Position numbers and translations under genes: made by a program. This document shows, one piece after another, positions 19,739 to 28,193 of a stretch of DNA of 64,000 nucleotides. Source of the DNA: Arthrobacter psychrochitiniphilus (GTDB lineage: Bacteria; Actinomycetota; Actinomycetes; Actinomycetales; Micrococcaceae); contig NZ_QHLZ01000005.1 of NCBI RefSeq assembly GCF_003185915.1, positions 62,001-126,000 of the forward strand, read 5' to 3'. Every line of letters begins with the position of its first letter. Position 1 is the stretch's first letter. The notes under the pieces are model-generated. The model did not search any database. It saw only the letters and a program-made list of their open reading frames with translations, and was not told the origin of the DNA.

Positions 19739-20950
19739 GTGAATCAGCAGGAACCGCCCGCGCAGCCGATCGTCCCCAACCAGGACGGGTGCACCATCAT
19801 GCATGTTGACATGGATGCTTTCTTCGTTTCGGTGGAACTGCGTACCCGGCCGGAGCTGCAAGGGAAAATGGTCATTGTGGGACATCCCGAAGGGCGTTCA
19901 GTGGTGCTCTCTGCCTCTTACGAGGCACGTGCACGGGGAGTCCGTTCGGCCATGCCCATGTCCACGGCCCTGCGCGCCTGTCCCAACGCGGTTGTCATTG
20001 CCCCGCAGCAGCAACTTTACCGGCAGGTTTCTTACCAGGTCATGGAGGTTTTTCGCTCCATTACGGACACTGTGGAGCAACTGAGCGTGGATGAGGCCTT
20101 CCTGGATATCAGCGGCTCCCTGCGCCGGCTCGGCACGCCGCTGGAGATTGGTGCGCAGATCCGGACCCGCATCGCTGCGGAGCTTGGCATCACCGCTTCG
20201 GTGGGTATTGCCGCCAGTAAATTTGTTGCCAAGGTAGCTTCCACGCGGTGCAAACCCAATGGCATGCTCTTGATCGAGAAGGCCCGCACTGTGGAGTACT
20301 TACACACCCTTCCCGCGGAGGCGCTGTGGGGAGTGGGAGCCAAAACGGCGCAGACTCTTGCCCGGCTGGGGATCTTCACAGTGGCGGACATTGCGGGGAC
20401 ACCAGTCTCGGCGCTGCAAAAGGCGCTGGGCAGCACGGGGGCGAGCCTGCATGCCTTATCGTGGGGCCTTGATGGACGGGCCGTAACCCCGGAGCGCCAG
20501 GAAAAGAGCATTGGGGCTGAGGAAACTTTTGCGGTGGACACGCACGATGACGAGCTTCTCACCCGAGAATTGCTGCGGCTCTCTCATCGGGTGGCGGCGC
20601 GGCTTCGCGAGGCGGAGCTGAGCGGGCGGACAGTGGCGCTGAAGGTTAAGTACGCTGATTTTTCAACGATAAGCCGCTCACGCACGCTCGGGGCCAGCAC
20701 GGACAGCGCAGCAAACATCTACACAGCCGCGGTGGGCCTGTTGAAAGCCTTGGGGCCCCGTGGGCAGCTGGTCCGCCTTGTTGGTGTCCGGGTGGAGAAG
20801 CTAGAAGCTCTTCACGATGCGCCCCTGCAACTTTCCCTGGATCCGAGGGACGGCCAGTCACGCAGTGCTGAAGTGGTGGGGGACGCCATCGCAGCCCGTT
20901 TTGGGAGTGCCAAAATTGGTCCTGCCAGGTTGCTGAAACCGCGTGATTGA
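19739..20950 (+). CDS. dinB: DNA polymerase IV (Y-family)
   Basis: A 403-residue translesion polymerase. The catalytic carboxylates are visible in IMHVDMDAFFVSVE near the N-terminus and in QLSVDEAFLDISG; the helix-hairpin-helix region WGVGAKTAQTLARLGI follows, then the little-finger domain with GAEETFAVDT. Length is normal for the DinB group. The GTG start is supported by the -10 box 6 nt upstream. No LexA box is visible, so expression may not be SOS controlled. A canonical C-terminal clamp-binding motif was not obvious to me. It stands between the lipoprotein gene and the DUF3040 gene. Confidence 0.94.
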   Translation: MNQQEPPAQPIVPNQDGCTIMHVDMDAFFVSVELRTRPELQGKMVIVGHPEGRSVVLSASYEARARGVRSAMPMSTALRACPNAVVIAPQQQLYRQVSYQVMEVFRSITDTVEQLSVDEAFLDISGSLRRLGTPLEIGAQIRTRIAAELGITASVGIAASKFVAKVASTRCKPNGMLLIEKARTVEYLHTLPAEALWGVGAKTAQTLARLGIFTVADIAGTPVSALQKALGSTGASLHALSWGLDGRAVTPERQEKSIGAEETFAVDTHDDELLTRELLRLSHRVAARLREAELSGRTVALKVKYADFSTISRSRTLGASTDSAANIYTAAVGLLKALGPRGQLVRLVGVRVEKLEALHDAPLQLSLDPRDGQSRSAEVVGDAIAARFGSAKIGPARLLKPRD

Positions 20951-21192
20951 GTGCTCGATTCAACGGCGCTCAGAAACTCCGCCACACCATGGCTCGATCG
21001 GGTTTCAGTTCGGCACGATCACGCCTATTGTTATAGGTAGGAGTTGACTCATTGATGACTTCAAATTGCTGGCAAGCATGCTGGTGCAGAACGCGACGAT
21101 GTCCGTCACATTCTGCAGATCAGGTGGGAACTAACAATGATGGCAAGACGTTAACGAGACAACACTACGGCCCTGACCTGAAGGAGGTCGTC

Positions 21193-21570
21193 ATGCCCCT
21201 CTCCGAGCACGAGCAGAGACTGCTCGATCAGTTGGAACAGCAACTGCATGCTGAAGATCCCAAATTCGCCAACGCATTGTCGAGCTCGCCCACCCGAGCG
21301 ATATCAACGCGCAACGTTGTCATCGGTGTAGTGGTGATGATTGCTGGGCTGTTGGTCCTCCTAGGGGGTGTTGCAACACAGCTGCTGATTGTGGGCATTG
21401 CAGGCTTCCTGGTCATGGGTGCTGGCGTGTATGTGGCCGTATCCAAACCCAAATTCAGCGCCGACGCCGGCGCTCCTGGCAGAGCTGGTTCTAAGCCCGC
21501 CGCAAAGCAAAAGAGTGGATTCATGAGCACCCTTGAGGAAAAATGGGACGAGCGCCGACGCGAGCAGTAA
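21193..21570 (+). CDS. DUF3040 membrane protein
   Basis: A 125-residue protein of the DUF3040 family, whose role is unknown. The conserved opening MPLSEHEQRLLDQLEQQL is followed by two hydrophobic segments (about 40-80) and a basic C-terminus ending EEKWDERRREQ. The start at ATG 21193 has a perfect AAGGAGG site; an open frame extends upstream but lacks such a site. The homologue Rv2169c sits in the same place relative to mraZ in mycobacteria, so its position beside the division cluster is conserved. The 240 bases upstream contain only a small CCTAT/ATAGG dyad near 21028-21042 and nothing coding. Confidence 0.85.
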   Translation: MPLSEHEQRLLDQLEQQLHAEDPKFANALSSSPTRAISTRNVVIGVVVMIAGLLVLLGGVATQLLIVGIAGFLVMGAGVYVAVSKPKFSADAGAPGRAGSKPAAKQKSGFMSTLEEKWDERRREQ

Positions 21571-21657
21571 CACTGCCCGCAGTGAGGTACCGTGCCCTCA
21601 ATGAGGTGCCGTTCTCGCAACGCGACACCGGCACGCCATGGAACCTCGGCCCTGAAT

Positions 21658-21677
21658 GGCTGCTTAGCTAAGCAGCC
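21658..21677 (+). terminator. Palindromic hairpin downstream of the DUF3040 gene
   Basis: GGCTGCTT-AGCT-AAGCAGCC is a perfect 20-bp dyad, an 8-bp stem with a 4-nt loop, 88 bases after the stop codon. It has no T-run, so it could also be a protein-binding site. Confidence 0.45.
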
Positions 21678-21783
21678 CGGCCCCAAGTATCTTTGAGCGC
21701 GCTCTGTATTCTCTTAACTGGGATGATCCCTCTGTGAGTAGTTTTTTGAAGTAGTCAGATCTGAGTAGCATTTTTGAAACATG

Positions 21784-21807
21784 AAGGCCCCCGAGGGGGC
21801 CTTTTTT
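21784..21807 (+). terminator. Intrinsic terminator with no obvious upstream gene
   Basis: AAGGCCCC and GGGGCCTT flank a tiny loop and run into TTTTTT. This is the most textbook rho-independent terminator in the window, yet it lies 214 nt past the nearest plus-strand stop codon. Confidence 0.85.
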
Positions 21808-22027
21808 CATGCCCTCACATCGCCGCCATGCGGAACTCCGATTTCCTCCACTTGGGCCCCTAATGGCCCCAATATTGGCTCTGAAAGGCTCTACAGGCGC
21901 CGCATGGGCCCTAAAGGACGCGTAACTGTTGATTTTCCCTCCACCGCTTGATAGTCAGAAAGATCCCTGTAATTACGGCAATTCTGGGCACGACACGGCG
22001 CAAAGATCCCGGTGAATGAAGTTGACG

Positions 22028-22053
22028 GTGGAGGATTGTGGAGTAATGTGGAG
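22028..22053 (+). promoter_or_regulatory. MraZ box: three GTGGAG repeats at 10-bp spacing
   Basis: GTGGAG occurs at 22028-22033, 22038-22043 and 22048-22053, one helical turn apart. MraZ proteins are known to repress the dcw operon by binding such short direct repeats upstream of mraZ. A -10-like TAAATT follows at 22074-22079. Confidence 0.75.
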
Positions 22054-22114
22054 CAGGTAAGAGGGGAATGGACTAAATTGGTCATCAACTCTCAACAACG
22101 AAGGCGGTGGCAAC

Positions 22115-22546
22115 TTGTTCCTCGGAACACATTCACCGCGTCTTGATGAGAAGGGACGGATCATCCTGCCAGCAAAATTCCGCGAGGAATTATCCAGTGG
22201 GCTGGTCTTGACTAAAGGGCAGGAAAACTGTATTTACGTGTTCAGCGCACGAGAGTTTGAAAAAGTGCTGGACCAAATGCAGAATGCGCCATTAGCAAAT
22301 ATGGCGGCCCGTGACTACATTCGAATCTTTCTGTCAGGAGCCTCAGACGAGGTTCCAGATAAGCAGGGACGGGTCACTATTCCGGCCACATTGCGTGCTT
22401 ACGCAGGGCTGGAGAAGGAACTCGTTGTCATTGGTGCCGGCAGCCGCGCGGAAATCTGGGATGCACACGCCTGGAACGAGTATCTGGCCGCCAAGGAAAC
22501 CGCTTTCTCGGCAACTGACGAGATGGGCATTCCGGGTATCAGCTAA
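22115..22546 (+). CDS. mraZ: Transcriptional regulator MraZ
   Basis: MraZ is a ring-forming DNA-binding protein that represses the division/cell-wall operon it heads. The 143 residues contain two SpoVT/AbrB-like repeats, opening with [19 protein letters not shown] and with the second repeat at [18 protein letters not shown]. The start is a TTG, chosen because family members begin MFLGTH and because AAGGCGGTGG lies 4 nt before it. Three GTGGAG repeats upstream suggest autorepression. Between it and rsmH lies a 294-nt gap holding an RNA structure, so downstream genes have an extra layer of control. Confidence 0.95.
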   Translation: MFLGTHSPRLDEKGRIILPAKFREELSSGLVLTKGQENCIYVFSAREFEKVLDQMQNAPLANMAARDYIRIFLSGASDEVPDKQGRVTIPATLRAYAGLEKELVVIGAGSRAEIWDAHAWNEYLAAKETAFSATDEMGIPGIS

Positions 22547-22662
22547 CACCAGCACACCAGTACCACGGTGGTCTTGAATGAGATCTCCAGCCGCCCAGCA
22601 AGGCCGTCAAACCTGGCTCACCTTCCCCGGAGCCAGGCGGGACGGGGCTTGGCGCGGAGGGG

Positions 22663-22735
22663 GATCTGGTTTAAGACCGCAACGGTCTCTTGCCGGCATA
22701 ACGCAACGATGCGTTGGCGCGTGCTGAACCAGATC
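22663..22735 (+). ncRNA. Structured RNA upstream of rsmH, mraW-motif candidate
   Basis: A closing stem GATCTGGTT/AACCAGATC (22663-22671 with 22727-22735) encloses two perfect hairpins: AGACCG/CGGTCT (22674-22679 with 22683-22688, 3-nt loop) and AACGCA/TGCGTT (22700-22705 with 22710-22715, 4-nt loop). A conserved cis-regulatory RNA called the mraW motif is known from actinobacteria in the 5' leader of mraW (rsmH) operons; position and multibranch shape fit. What it senses is unknown. Assignment without a covariance model is tentative. Confidence 0.65.
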
Positions 22736-22840
22736 AACACCTTAGAAGTAACTGCAGGATATTTTATTGTCACCATTGAGCCATGCCATGGGGGAACTGC
22801 CTCCCCCTCCCGGTTTTGACCGAAGAGAAACGGAGTCGTG

Positions 22841-23839
22841 ATGACGTCGGAAAACCCCACGCCACCTACGTCCGAACGCCACACTCCCGTTCTAAAAGAC
22901 CGTTGCATCAACTTACTCGCACCCGCTTTTGAGGTTGCCCGCGCAGCCGGACGCACACCCGTTGTCATTGATGCCACCTTGGGTATGGGCGGCCACAGTG
23001 AAGCTATGCTTCAGCGGTACCCGGATCTGCACCTGATCGGCATTGACAGGGACATGGAAGCGCTGGGGCTGGCCGGGGAGCGGCTGGCACCCTTCCAGGA
23101 TCGCACCGATTTAGTCCATGCTGTTTACGATGAAATCAAAGATGTCCTTGATGATCTGGGCATCCCCAGCATTGACGGGATCCTGATGGATCTGGGAGTC
23201 TCTTCCCTGCAACTGGACGAACGGGACCGCGGCTTCGCCTATTCCTTCGATGCACCTTTGGACATGCGGATGGACACCAGCCGGGGTCAGACCGCAGCGG
23301 ATGTCATCAACAACTATTCCGAGGAAGAGCTGGTGCGGATCATCCGCAAGTGGGGTGAAGAGAAATTTGCCGGGCGCATCGCCAACCACATTGTCGCCGC
23401 TCGCGAGAAGGCACCGCTGACACGTACAGGGGAACTCGTGGAGATCATCCGCAATGTTGTTCCTTCGGGAGCAGCCAAGACGGGAGGCCACCCGGCCAAA
23501 CGGACTTTTCAGGCTCTCCGGATTGAAGTTAATGAGGAACTGAGCGTTTTGGAAAAGGCCATTCCCGCTGCCGTGGATGCGCTTGGACTGCACGGACGGG
23601 CAGTGGTCATGTCCTACCACTCGCTGGAAGACAAAATCGTCAAGTCCGTCTTTGCCGCCGGGTCCAGCTCCTCTGCTCCAGCGGGCTTCCCAGTGGAGCT
23701 TGAAGAACACAAAGCCACCTTGAAACGCCTCACTAAGGGCACCGAAATACCAACAGCGCAGGAAATTGCAGAAAACCCGCGGGCAGCATCAGCTCGCCTG
23801 CGGGCCGTGGAAAAAATCAGAATCAGGAGTGCCGCATGA
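22841..23839 (+). CDS. rsmH: 16S rRNA (cytosine-1402-N4)-methyltransferase
   Basis: RsmH (MraW) methylates N4 of C1402 in 16S rRNA using S-adenosylmethionine. The 332-residue product shows [13 protein letters not shown], the SAM-binding region [34 protein letters not shown] and [15 protein letters not shown], all typical. ATG 22841 follows a GGAG site; the GTG immediately before it is an alternative. The last codons overlap the next gene in an ATGA junction. It begins the coupled part of the dcw operon after the structured RNA leader. Confidence 0.96.
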   Translation: MTSENPTPPTSERHTPVLKDRCINLLAPAFEVARAAGRTPVVIDATLGMGGHSEAMLQRYPDLHLIGIDRDMEALGLAGERLAPFQDRTDLVHAVYDEIKDVLDDLGIPSIDGILMDLGVSSLQLDERDRGFAYSFDAPLDMRMDTSRGQTAADVINNYSEEELVRIIRKWGEEKFAGRIANHIVAAREKAPLTRTGELVEIIRNVVPSGAAKTGGHPAKRTFQALRIEVNEELSVLEKAIPAAVDALGLHGRAVVMSYHSLEDKIVKSVFAAGSSSSAPAGFPVELEEHKATLKRLTKGTEIPTAQEIAENPRAASARLRAVEKIRIRSAA

Positions 23840-24486
23840 GCCCGAGTGCATTACGCACCATCCCTGTCACAGAGGGCAGCGCCGCCCGTGTGCTGACTGA
23901 GCTACCCACCGTCATACCCCTTGAACCTCCGGCCAGAAAGTCTCGGGCACCGTTGTCCCTGGTGGTGAGCACCCCGCGACGTGCACGCTCGCCACTCGCG
24001 GCGATCGTGGCCCTGATGGTGCTGGCCGCCATGGCTGTGGTTCTGGTCATGAGTATTTCCGTAGCTAAAGGTCAATACCTTTTGGTCGATTTGAAGAGTC
24101 AGCAGTCTGAGCTGATCAAAATCAACCAGACCATGGAACAGGATATTGCGGCAAATCAGGCGCCCCAGGAATTGGCCGCCCGCGCTGCGGCCCTCGGCAT
24201 GGTGCCCGCAGGGTCAACCGGGCAGATTGACGTGCGCACCAAGACCGTCAGCGGCTCTCCTCTGCCAGCCTCGGCAGACACCAAGGGTCTGGTGAACATC
24301 CCACCTGCCGTCGTTGACAAGCCACGGCCCAAGGTAGAGCCTGAGGTTCCTCTCAGCCCCGCCGCCAAAATCGATGCTAAAAAGTCTGCAGAGAAGCCCC
24401 AGAACGTGGCCCCCGTCCCTGCACCCGTGATTGTTCCGGACCTTAATGGCGGCACCATTCCGGCACCGGCACAAAAGGACAGTTAA
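23836..24486 (+). CDS. FtsL-like cell division membrane protein
   Basis: A 216-residue bitopic membrane protein in the position of FtsL. An N-terminal cytoplasmic part of about 55 residues is followed by one transmembrane helix ([22 protein letters not shown]), a short coiled-coil ([20 protein letters not shown]) and an extended Pro/Ala/Lys-rich C-terminal tail. FtsL links FtsQ/DivIC-type proteins to FtsW-FtsI at the septum. Sequence conservation is low, as is usual for the family, so the call rests on topology and position (Rv2164c equivalent). The start overlaps the rsmH stop by 4 nt. Confidence 0.82.
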   Translation: MSPSALRTIPVTEGSAARVLTELPTVIPLEPPARKSRAPLSLVVSTPRRARSPLAAIVALMVLAAMAVVLVMSISVAKGQYLLVDLKSQQSELIKINQTMEQDIAANQAPQELAARAAALGMVPAGSTGQIDVRTKTVSGSPLPASADTKGLVNIPPAVVDKPRPKVEPEVPLSPAAKIDAKKSAEKPQNVAPVPAPVIVPDLNGGTIPAPAQKDS

Positions 24487-24550
24487 CTTTTCTACGATGG
24501 ACTGAGCGCTTCAGCATTTCGCGAAGTCAGGAACGCAAGGAATTCAAGCG

Positions 24551-26398
24551 GTGGCACAAAACTCAGGTCCGGACGCACGTAGTGCAACTGCACAGGAACT
24601 TAATAAGCTCGGCAGGGTACGTGTCCGCTGGGGTTTCATAGCCATGATGGCAATTTTGCTCGTCATCGCCGGCCGGCTCGTTATGGTCCAAGGCTTTGAT
24701 ACGTCAAAGATGGCGGAGGCGGCTGAGAACCAGCGCACCGTGGAGCAAACCCTTCCGGCTGTCCGGGGAAAAATCATTGACTCCAAGGGCAAGGTCCTCG
24801 CCGAGAGCATCATTCGCTATAACATTACAGTTTCGCAGGTTAACTTCAACGAATTCCCGGACTACGACCATCTGGTGCTGGACCCCAAGACTGGTGAAGC
24901 GATTGTTGACCCGGCCACAGGCAAATGGAAGATCGTCAACTACACCACTGACGAGGGGATCGAGCAACTAGCCGAGGTACTGGGCCTGCCGTTTGAAGAA
25001 ATCAAAAAAGCGGTGACAGGAGATCGTGTCCACAACTATGTGGCCATGGACGTGAGCCCGTTGATCGAGAAGAAAATCGGTGATCTGCGTATTCCCGGTA
25101 TTTACTCCGAGGCCGTGACCAAGCGTGTTTACCCCATGGGCGCCGTTGGCGGGCCGATCGTAGGTTTCCTTGACGGGGAAGGCAAAGCCTTGGCCGGCAT
25201 TGAGCAGACCATGAATGACAAGCTGACCGGAACCGACGGCACACGCACCTACCAGGCGGGCAAGAACGGCATCATCATTCCCACTGCTCCGGTCCGCACC
25301 GTGCCTGCCGTTGACGGGGAGAGCGTCAAGCTCACCATTGACCAGGACATCCAGTTTTACGCGCAGCAGGCAGCCCAGCAGCAGAAGGAACAGTACAACG
25401 CTCAGTGGGTCAGCATCACCGTGACGGAAGTCAAGACCGGCAAGATGATTGCTATTGCCGACAGTGACTCCTACGACCCCAACAATGTGGGTGCCTCAGA
25501 CCCCAGCAACATTGGTTCTCGCACAGTCAGCTCTGCTGTTGAGCCTGGTTCAACCAGCAAGATCATGACTGCTTCGGCACTCGTGGAAGAGGGGCTCGCC
25601 ACTCCCATGAGTGAGTTCCTGGTCCCGCCAACTCTGAGCATTGACGGACAGAATTTCTCCGATTCCTTCACACACGGGACCGAGAAGCGCACCCTTTCGG
25701 GCATCATTACCGATTCGATGAACACAGGTACCGTCATGGCAGGGTCCCGGCTCTCACTACAGCAGCGCTATGACTACATGCGTAAGTTCGGTGTGGGTGA
25801 GAAGACAGGGATTCCACTGCCTGGTGAGAGCCCGGGCATCTTGGCGGATTGGAAGAACTGGGACGGCCGTCAGCAATACACGGTGCTGTTTGGTCAGGGT
25901 GTTGCGCAAACCCCGCTGCAAACCACCATGGTTTTTCAGACCATCGCCAATAACGGTGTCCGGCTCAAGCCAGCCATCATCGACTCCTTCACCCACGCTG
26001 ATGGCACGGTGGAGACCCTGCCCCAGGCACCGGGCGTGAAGGTCATCAGCCCGAAGACGGCCCAAGACGCCCGCGACATGCTTGAAGGTGTGGTGACCAT
26101 GACCGACTACAAGGTCGTTGGCATTCCCGGGTACCGCACTGGCGGTAAGACAGGAACTGCCGAGGCCCCTGCCGATAATGGCGTTGGTTTTGACGGCTAC
26201 ACCACCTCCTTTTACGGCATGGCTCCCATGGACGATCCCCGCTATGTGGTGGGTATAACGGTCCAACGCCCGCAAGGCAACGTCTATGGAATCACTCAGG
26301 GGTATACGTTTAATCAAGTAATGGGGCAGGTGCTTCGCAGCAACGATGTCCCGCCATCCACAACCCCGCCCGTCAAGCTCCCCAAGTTCTATAAGTAA
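24551..26398 (+). CDS. ftsI: Septal peptidoglycan transpeptidase FtsI (class B PBP, PbpB)
   Basis: This 615-residue class B penicillin-binding protein cross-links septal peptidoglycan. It has a short cytoplasmic N-terminus, one transmembrane helix (about 26-46), a dimerisation/pedestal domain from VEQTLPAVRGKIIDSKG, and a transpeptidase domain with active-site S334 in STSK, the SMN triad and KTGTA near the C-terminus. The GTG start has AAGGAA upstream. Sixty-four nucleotides separate it from the ftsL-like gene, and murE follows closely. It works with FtsW encoded downstream. Confidence 0.95.
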   Translation: MAQNSGPDARSATAQELNKLGRVRVRWGFIAMMAILLVIAGRLVMVQGFDTSKMAEAAENQRTVEQTLPAVRGKIIDSKGKVLAESIIRYNITVSQVNFNEFPDYDHLVLDPKTGEAIVDPATGKWKIVNYTTDEGIEQLAEVLGLPFEEIKKAVTGDRVHNYVAMDVSPLIEKKIGDLRIPGIYSEAVTKRVYPMGAVGGPIVGFLDGEGKALAGIEQTMNDKLTGTDGTRTYQAGKNGIIIPTAPVRTVPAVDGESVKLTIDQDIQFYAQQAAQQQKEQYNAQWVSITVTEVKTGKMIAIADSDSYDPNNVGASDPSNIGSRTVSSAVEPGSTSKIMTASALVEEGLATPMSEFLVPPTLSIDGQNFSDSFTHGTEKRTLSGIITDSMNTGTVMAGSRLSLQQRYDYMRKFGVGEKTGIPLPGESPGILADWKNWDGRQQYTVLFGQGVAQTPLQTTMVFQTIANNGVRLKPAIIDSFTHADGTVETLPQAPGVKVISPKTAQDARDMLEGVVTMTDYKVVGIPGYRTGGKTGTAEAPADNGVGFDGYTTSFYGMAPMDDPRYVVGITVQRPQGNVYGITQGYTFNQVMGQVLRSNDVPPSTTPPVKLPKFYK

Positions 26399-26420
26399 TG
26401 ACGGATCAGCACCTTCCGCT

Positions 26421-28193
26421 ATGGATCGTGAAAAAGAAAAGGACTTTGTGCACGTGCCTGTGAACAATCCCGGCGGGCCATCGCGCCCCAGCCACCACAG
26501 CGGCGCCACTTTGGCGGAACTAGCCGAGGTGGCGGGCGCCGCCCTGGGCCCCGCCCTCGCCGCCCAGGGGGACCTGCGGATCACTGGTGTGAGCCTGGAC
26601 TCGAGGACTATCCACCCGGGCGATTTGTATCTGGCGCTGCCCGGTTCCCGCAGTCACGGAGCCACCTTTGCCAATGCAGCTGTTGCCGCAGGTGCACTAG
26701 CCATCATGACGGACGAATCCGGGCGCAGCCTTCTGGGGGATTCGGTGCCCGTGCCCGTACTTGCGCTATCTGACGTACGTGCCGTGGCCGGGCCTGTGGC
26801 CGCGCGGGTGTACGGCACCACCGGTACGGGAGATTCCGGTCACCGCCTGGAACTATTCGGGCTGACGGGCACCAACGGGAAAACAACCACAACTTATTTC
26901 CTGAACTCATTGTTGCGGGCCTTGGGGCATAGCACCGGTCTTATTGGAACCATTGAAATTCTGGCCGGTGAGGAGGCCATCCCCAGCAAGCTGACCACTC
27001 CGGAATCCACTGATGTCCACGCGCTGCTGGCACTCATGGCGGAGAAGGACCTGAGTGCGGCGTCCATGGAAGTTTCATCGCACGCACTGGCTTTTGGCCG
27101 GGTGGACGGTGTGGTGTTTGATGTTGCCGGTTTCACCAACCTCACCCAGGATCACCTTGATCTCCATGGTGGCATGGAGGGTTACTTTGACACGAAGGCC
27201 GCCCTGTTCACCCCCGCGCATGCCCGCCACGCCGTCATCACCGTCGATGATGACTGGGGCCGGCGCATGGCCGAAGGCGCCAGTGTCCCCGCCGTGACCT
27301 TGTCCACTGATCCGCTGGCAGCTACTGGCAGTGCCCAGTGGCAGGTGCGTGAGGTGCAGCGCGAGGGCGTGGGCTCACGCTTTACGCTTAACGGTCCCGC
27401 CGGGGCTGTCCTGAACGTCCACACGGGCCTTCCCGGGGGCTTCAACGTCTCCAACGCGGCCTTGGCTCTGCTCATGGTGACCACGCATCTGCTCGGCACA
27501 GGCACAGGCACAGGCACAGGCTCCAGCACAGACTCAGCCTCAGGCGCCGGGACCACCTCAGGCCCGGGTTCCGGTGTCGGGCCTGGCATACAGATGCTGA
27601 CGGTACTGACCCGGCTGCAGGAGGCCCTGGATCGATTCGACCCGTTTACGGTGGAGGTCCCCGGCCGGATGCAGTTGATTGGCACAGCGCCCGTTGCCGT
27701 GGTGGACTTCGCACATAACCCGGACGCGCTGGCCCGCGCGCTGGACGCGGTCCGCCCCAGCGCCCCTGATGGCCGCCTCATCGCCGTCTTTGGTGCCACG
27801 GGGGAGCGTGACGCCAGCAAACGCCCCATCATGGGCGCCGTGGTGGCGCAGGGGGCGGACGTGGTGATTATCACTGACGATGATCCCCACGATGAAGATC
27901 CGGCCGCCATCCGTGCCGGGGTGCTCGCTGGTGCCCGGGAAGCTGATCGAGACGGCGCACTGGGACGCGTCATTGAAGAATGTGATCAGCGTGCCACAGC
28001 GATTCTCCGCGCCGTTGAACTGGCCAGGGCACAGGATGTCATCCTCGTTGCTGGACGTGGTCACGAGGTGTATCAAGAGGTTAAAGGGGTCAATATTGCC
28101 CTCGATGACAGGGTTGAATTGCGGAAGGCGCTGGCGTCCCGCGGATTCCCACTTACCGGAGCAAGCAAGATAGAGTCCCCAACTGATGATTGA
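26421..28193 (+). CDS. murE: UDP-N-acetylmuramyl-tripeptide synthetase MurE, probably lysine-adding
   Basis: MurE adds the third stem residue to UDP-MurNAc-L-Ala-D-Glu. The roughly 590-residue protein has the Mur ligase P-loop GLTGTNGKTTTTYF, the segment TTPESTDVHALL and the carbamylated-lysine region. The diaminopimelate signature DNPR is absent; the site reads TDDDPHDEDP, which favours L-lysine as the added residue. A Gly/Thr/Ser-rich insert of about 35 residues lies before the C-terminal domain. The start is uncertain: ATG 26421 is 22 nt after ftsI, but GTG 26448 with a purine-rich site, or an earlier codon inside ftsI, are possible. It overlaps murF by 8 nt. Confidence 0.93.
   Translation: MDREKEKDFVHVPVNNPGGPSRPSHHSGATLAELAEVAGAALGPALAAQGDLRITGVSLDSRTIHPGDLYLALPGSRSHGATFANAAVAAGALAIMTDESGRSLLGDSVPVPVLALSDVRAVAGPVAARVYGTTGTGDSGHRLELFGLTGTNGKTTTTYFLNSLLRALGHSTGLIGTIEILAGEEAIPSKLTTPESTDVHALLALMAEKDLSAASMEVSSHALAFGRVDGVVFDVAGFTNLTQDHLDLHGGMEGYFDTKAALFTPAHARHAVITVDDDWGRRMAEGASVPAVTLSTDPLAATGSAQWQVREVQREGVGSRFTLNGPAGAVLNVHTGLPGGFNVSNAALALLMVTTHLLGTGTGTGTGSSTDSASGAGTTSGPGSGVGPGIQMLTVLTRLQEALDRFDPFTVEVPGRMQLIGTAPVAVVDFAHNPDALARALDAVRPSAPDGRLIAVFGATGERDASKRPIMGAVVAQGADVVIITDDDPHDEDPAAIRAGVLAGAREADRDGALGRVIEECDQRATAILRAVELARAQDVILVAGRGHEVYQEVKGVNIALDDRVELRKALASRGFPLTGASKIESPTDD
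27495..27518. repeat. 6-bp tandem repeat inside murE
   Basis: Four perfect copies of GGCACA encode alternating Gly-Thr at the start of a low-complexity insert in MurE. Each copy is in frame. Confidence 0.85.

Larger units (their letters stand above)
21571..22114 (+). other. Long intergenic region between the DUF3040 gene and mraZ
   Basis: This 544-nt gap has no credible gene. It holds a 20-bp palindrome (21658-21677), a possible short transcript ending at the intrinsic terminator 21784-21807, and the mraZ control region with three GTGGAG repeats. Two similar stretches, GAGTAG followed by a T-run and TTGAA, lie at about 21736-21750 and 21764-21778. Confidence 0.6.

Noticed and set aside
19680..19740. 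LexA operator ahead of dinB
   Set aside because: No GAAC/GTTC-type dyad is present in the promoter region.
21052..21192. N-terminal extension of the DUF3040 protein or a separate leader peptide
   Set aside because: The frame is open, but the perfect AAGGAGG site and the conserved family start point to ATG 21193.
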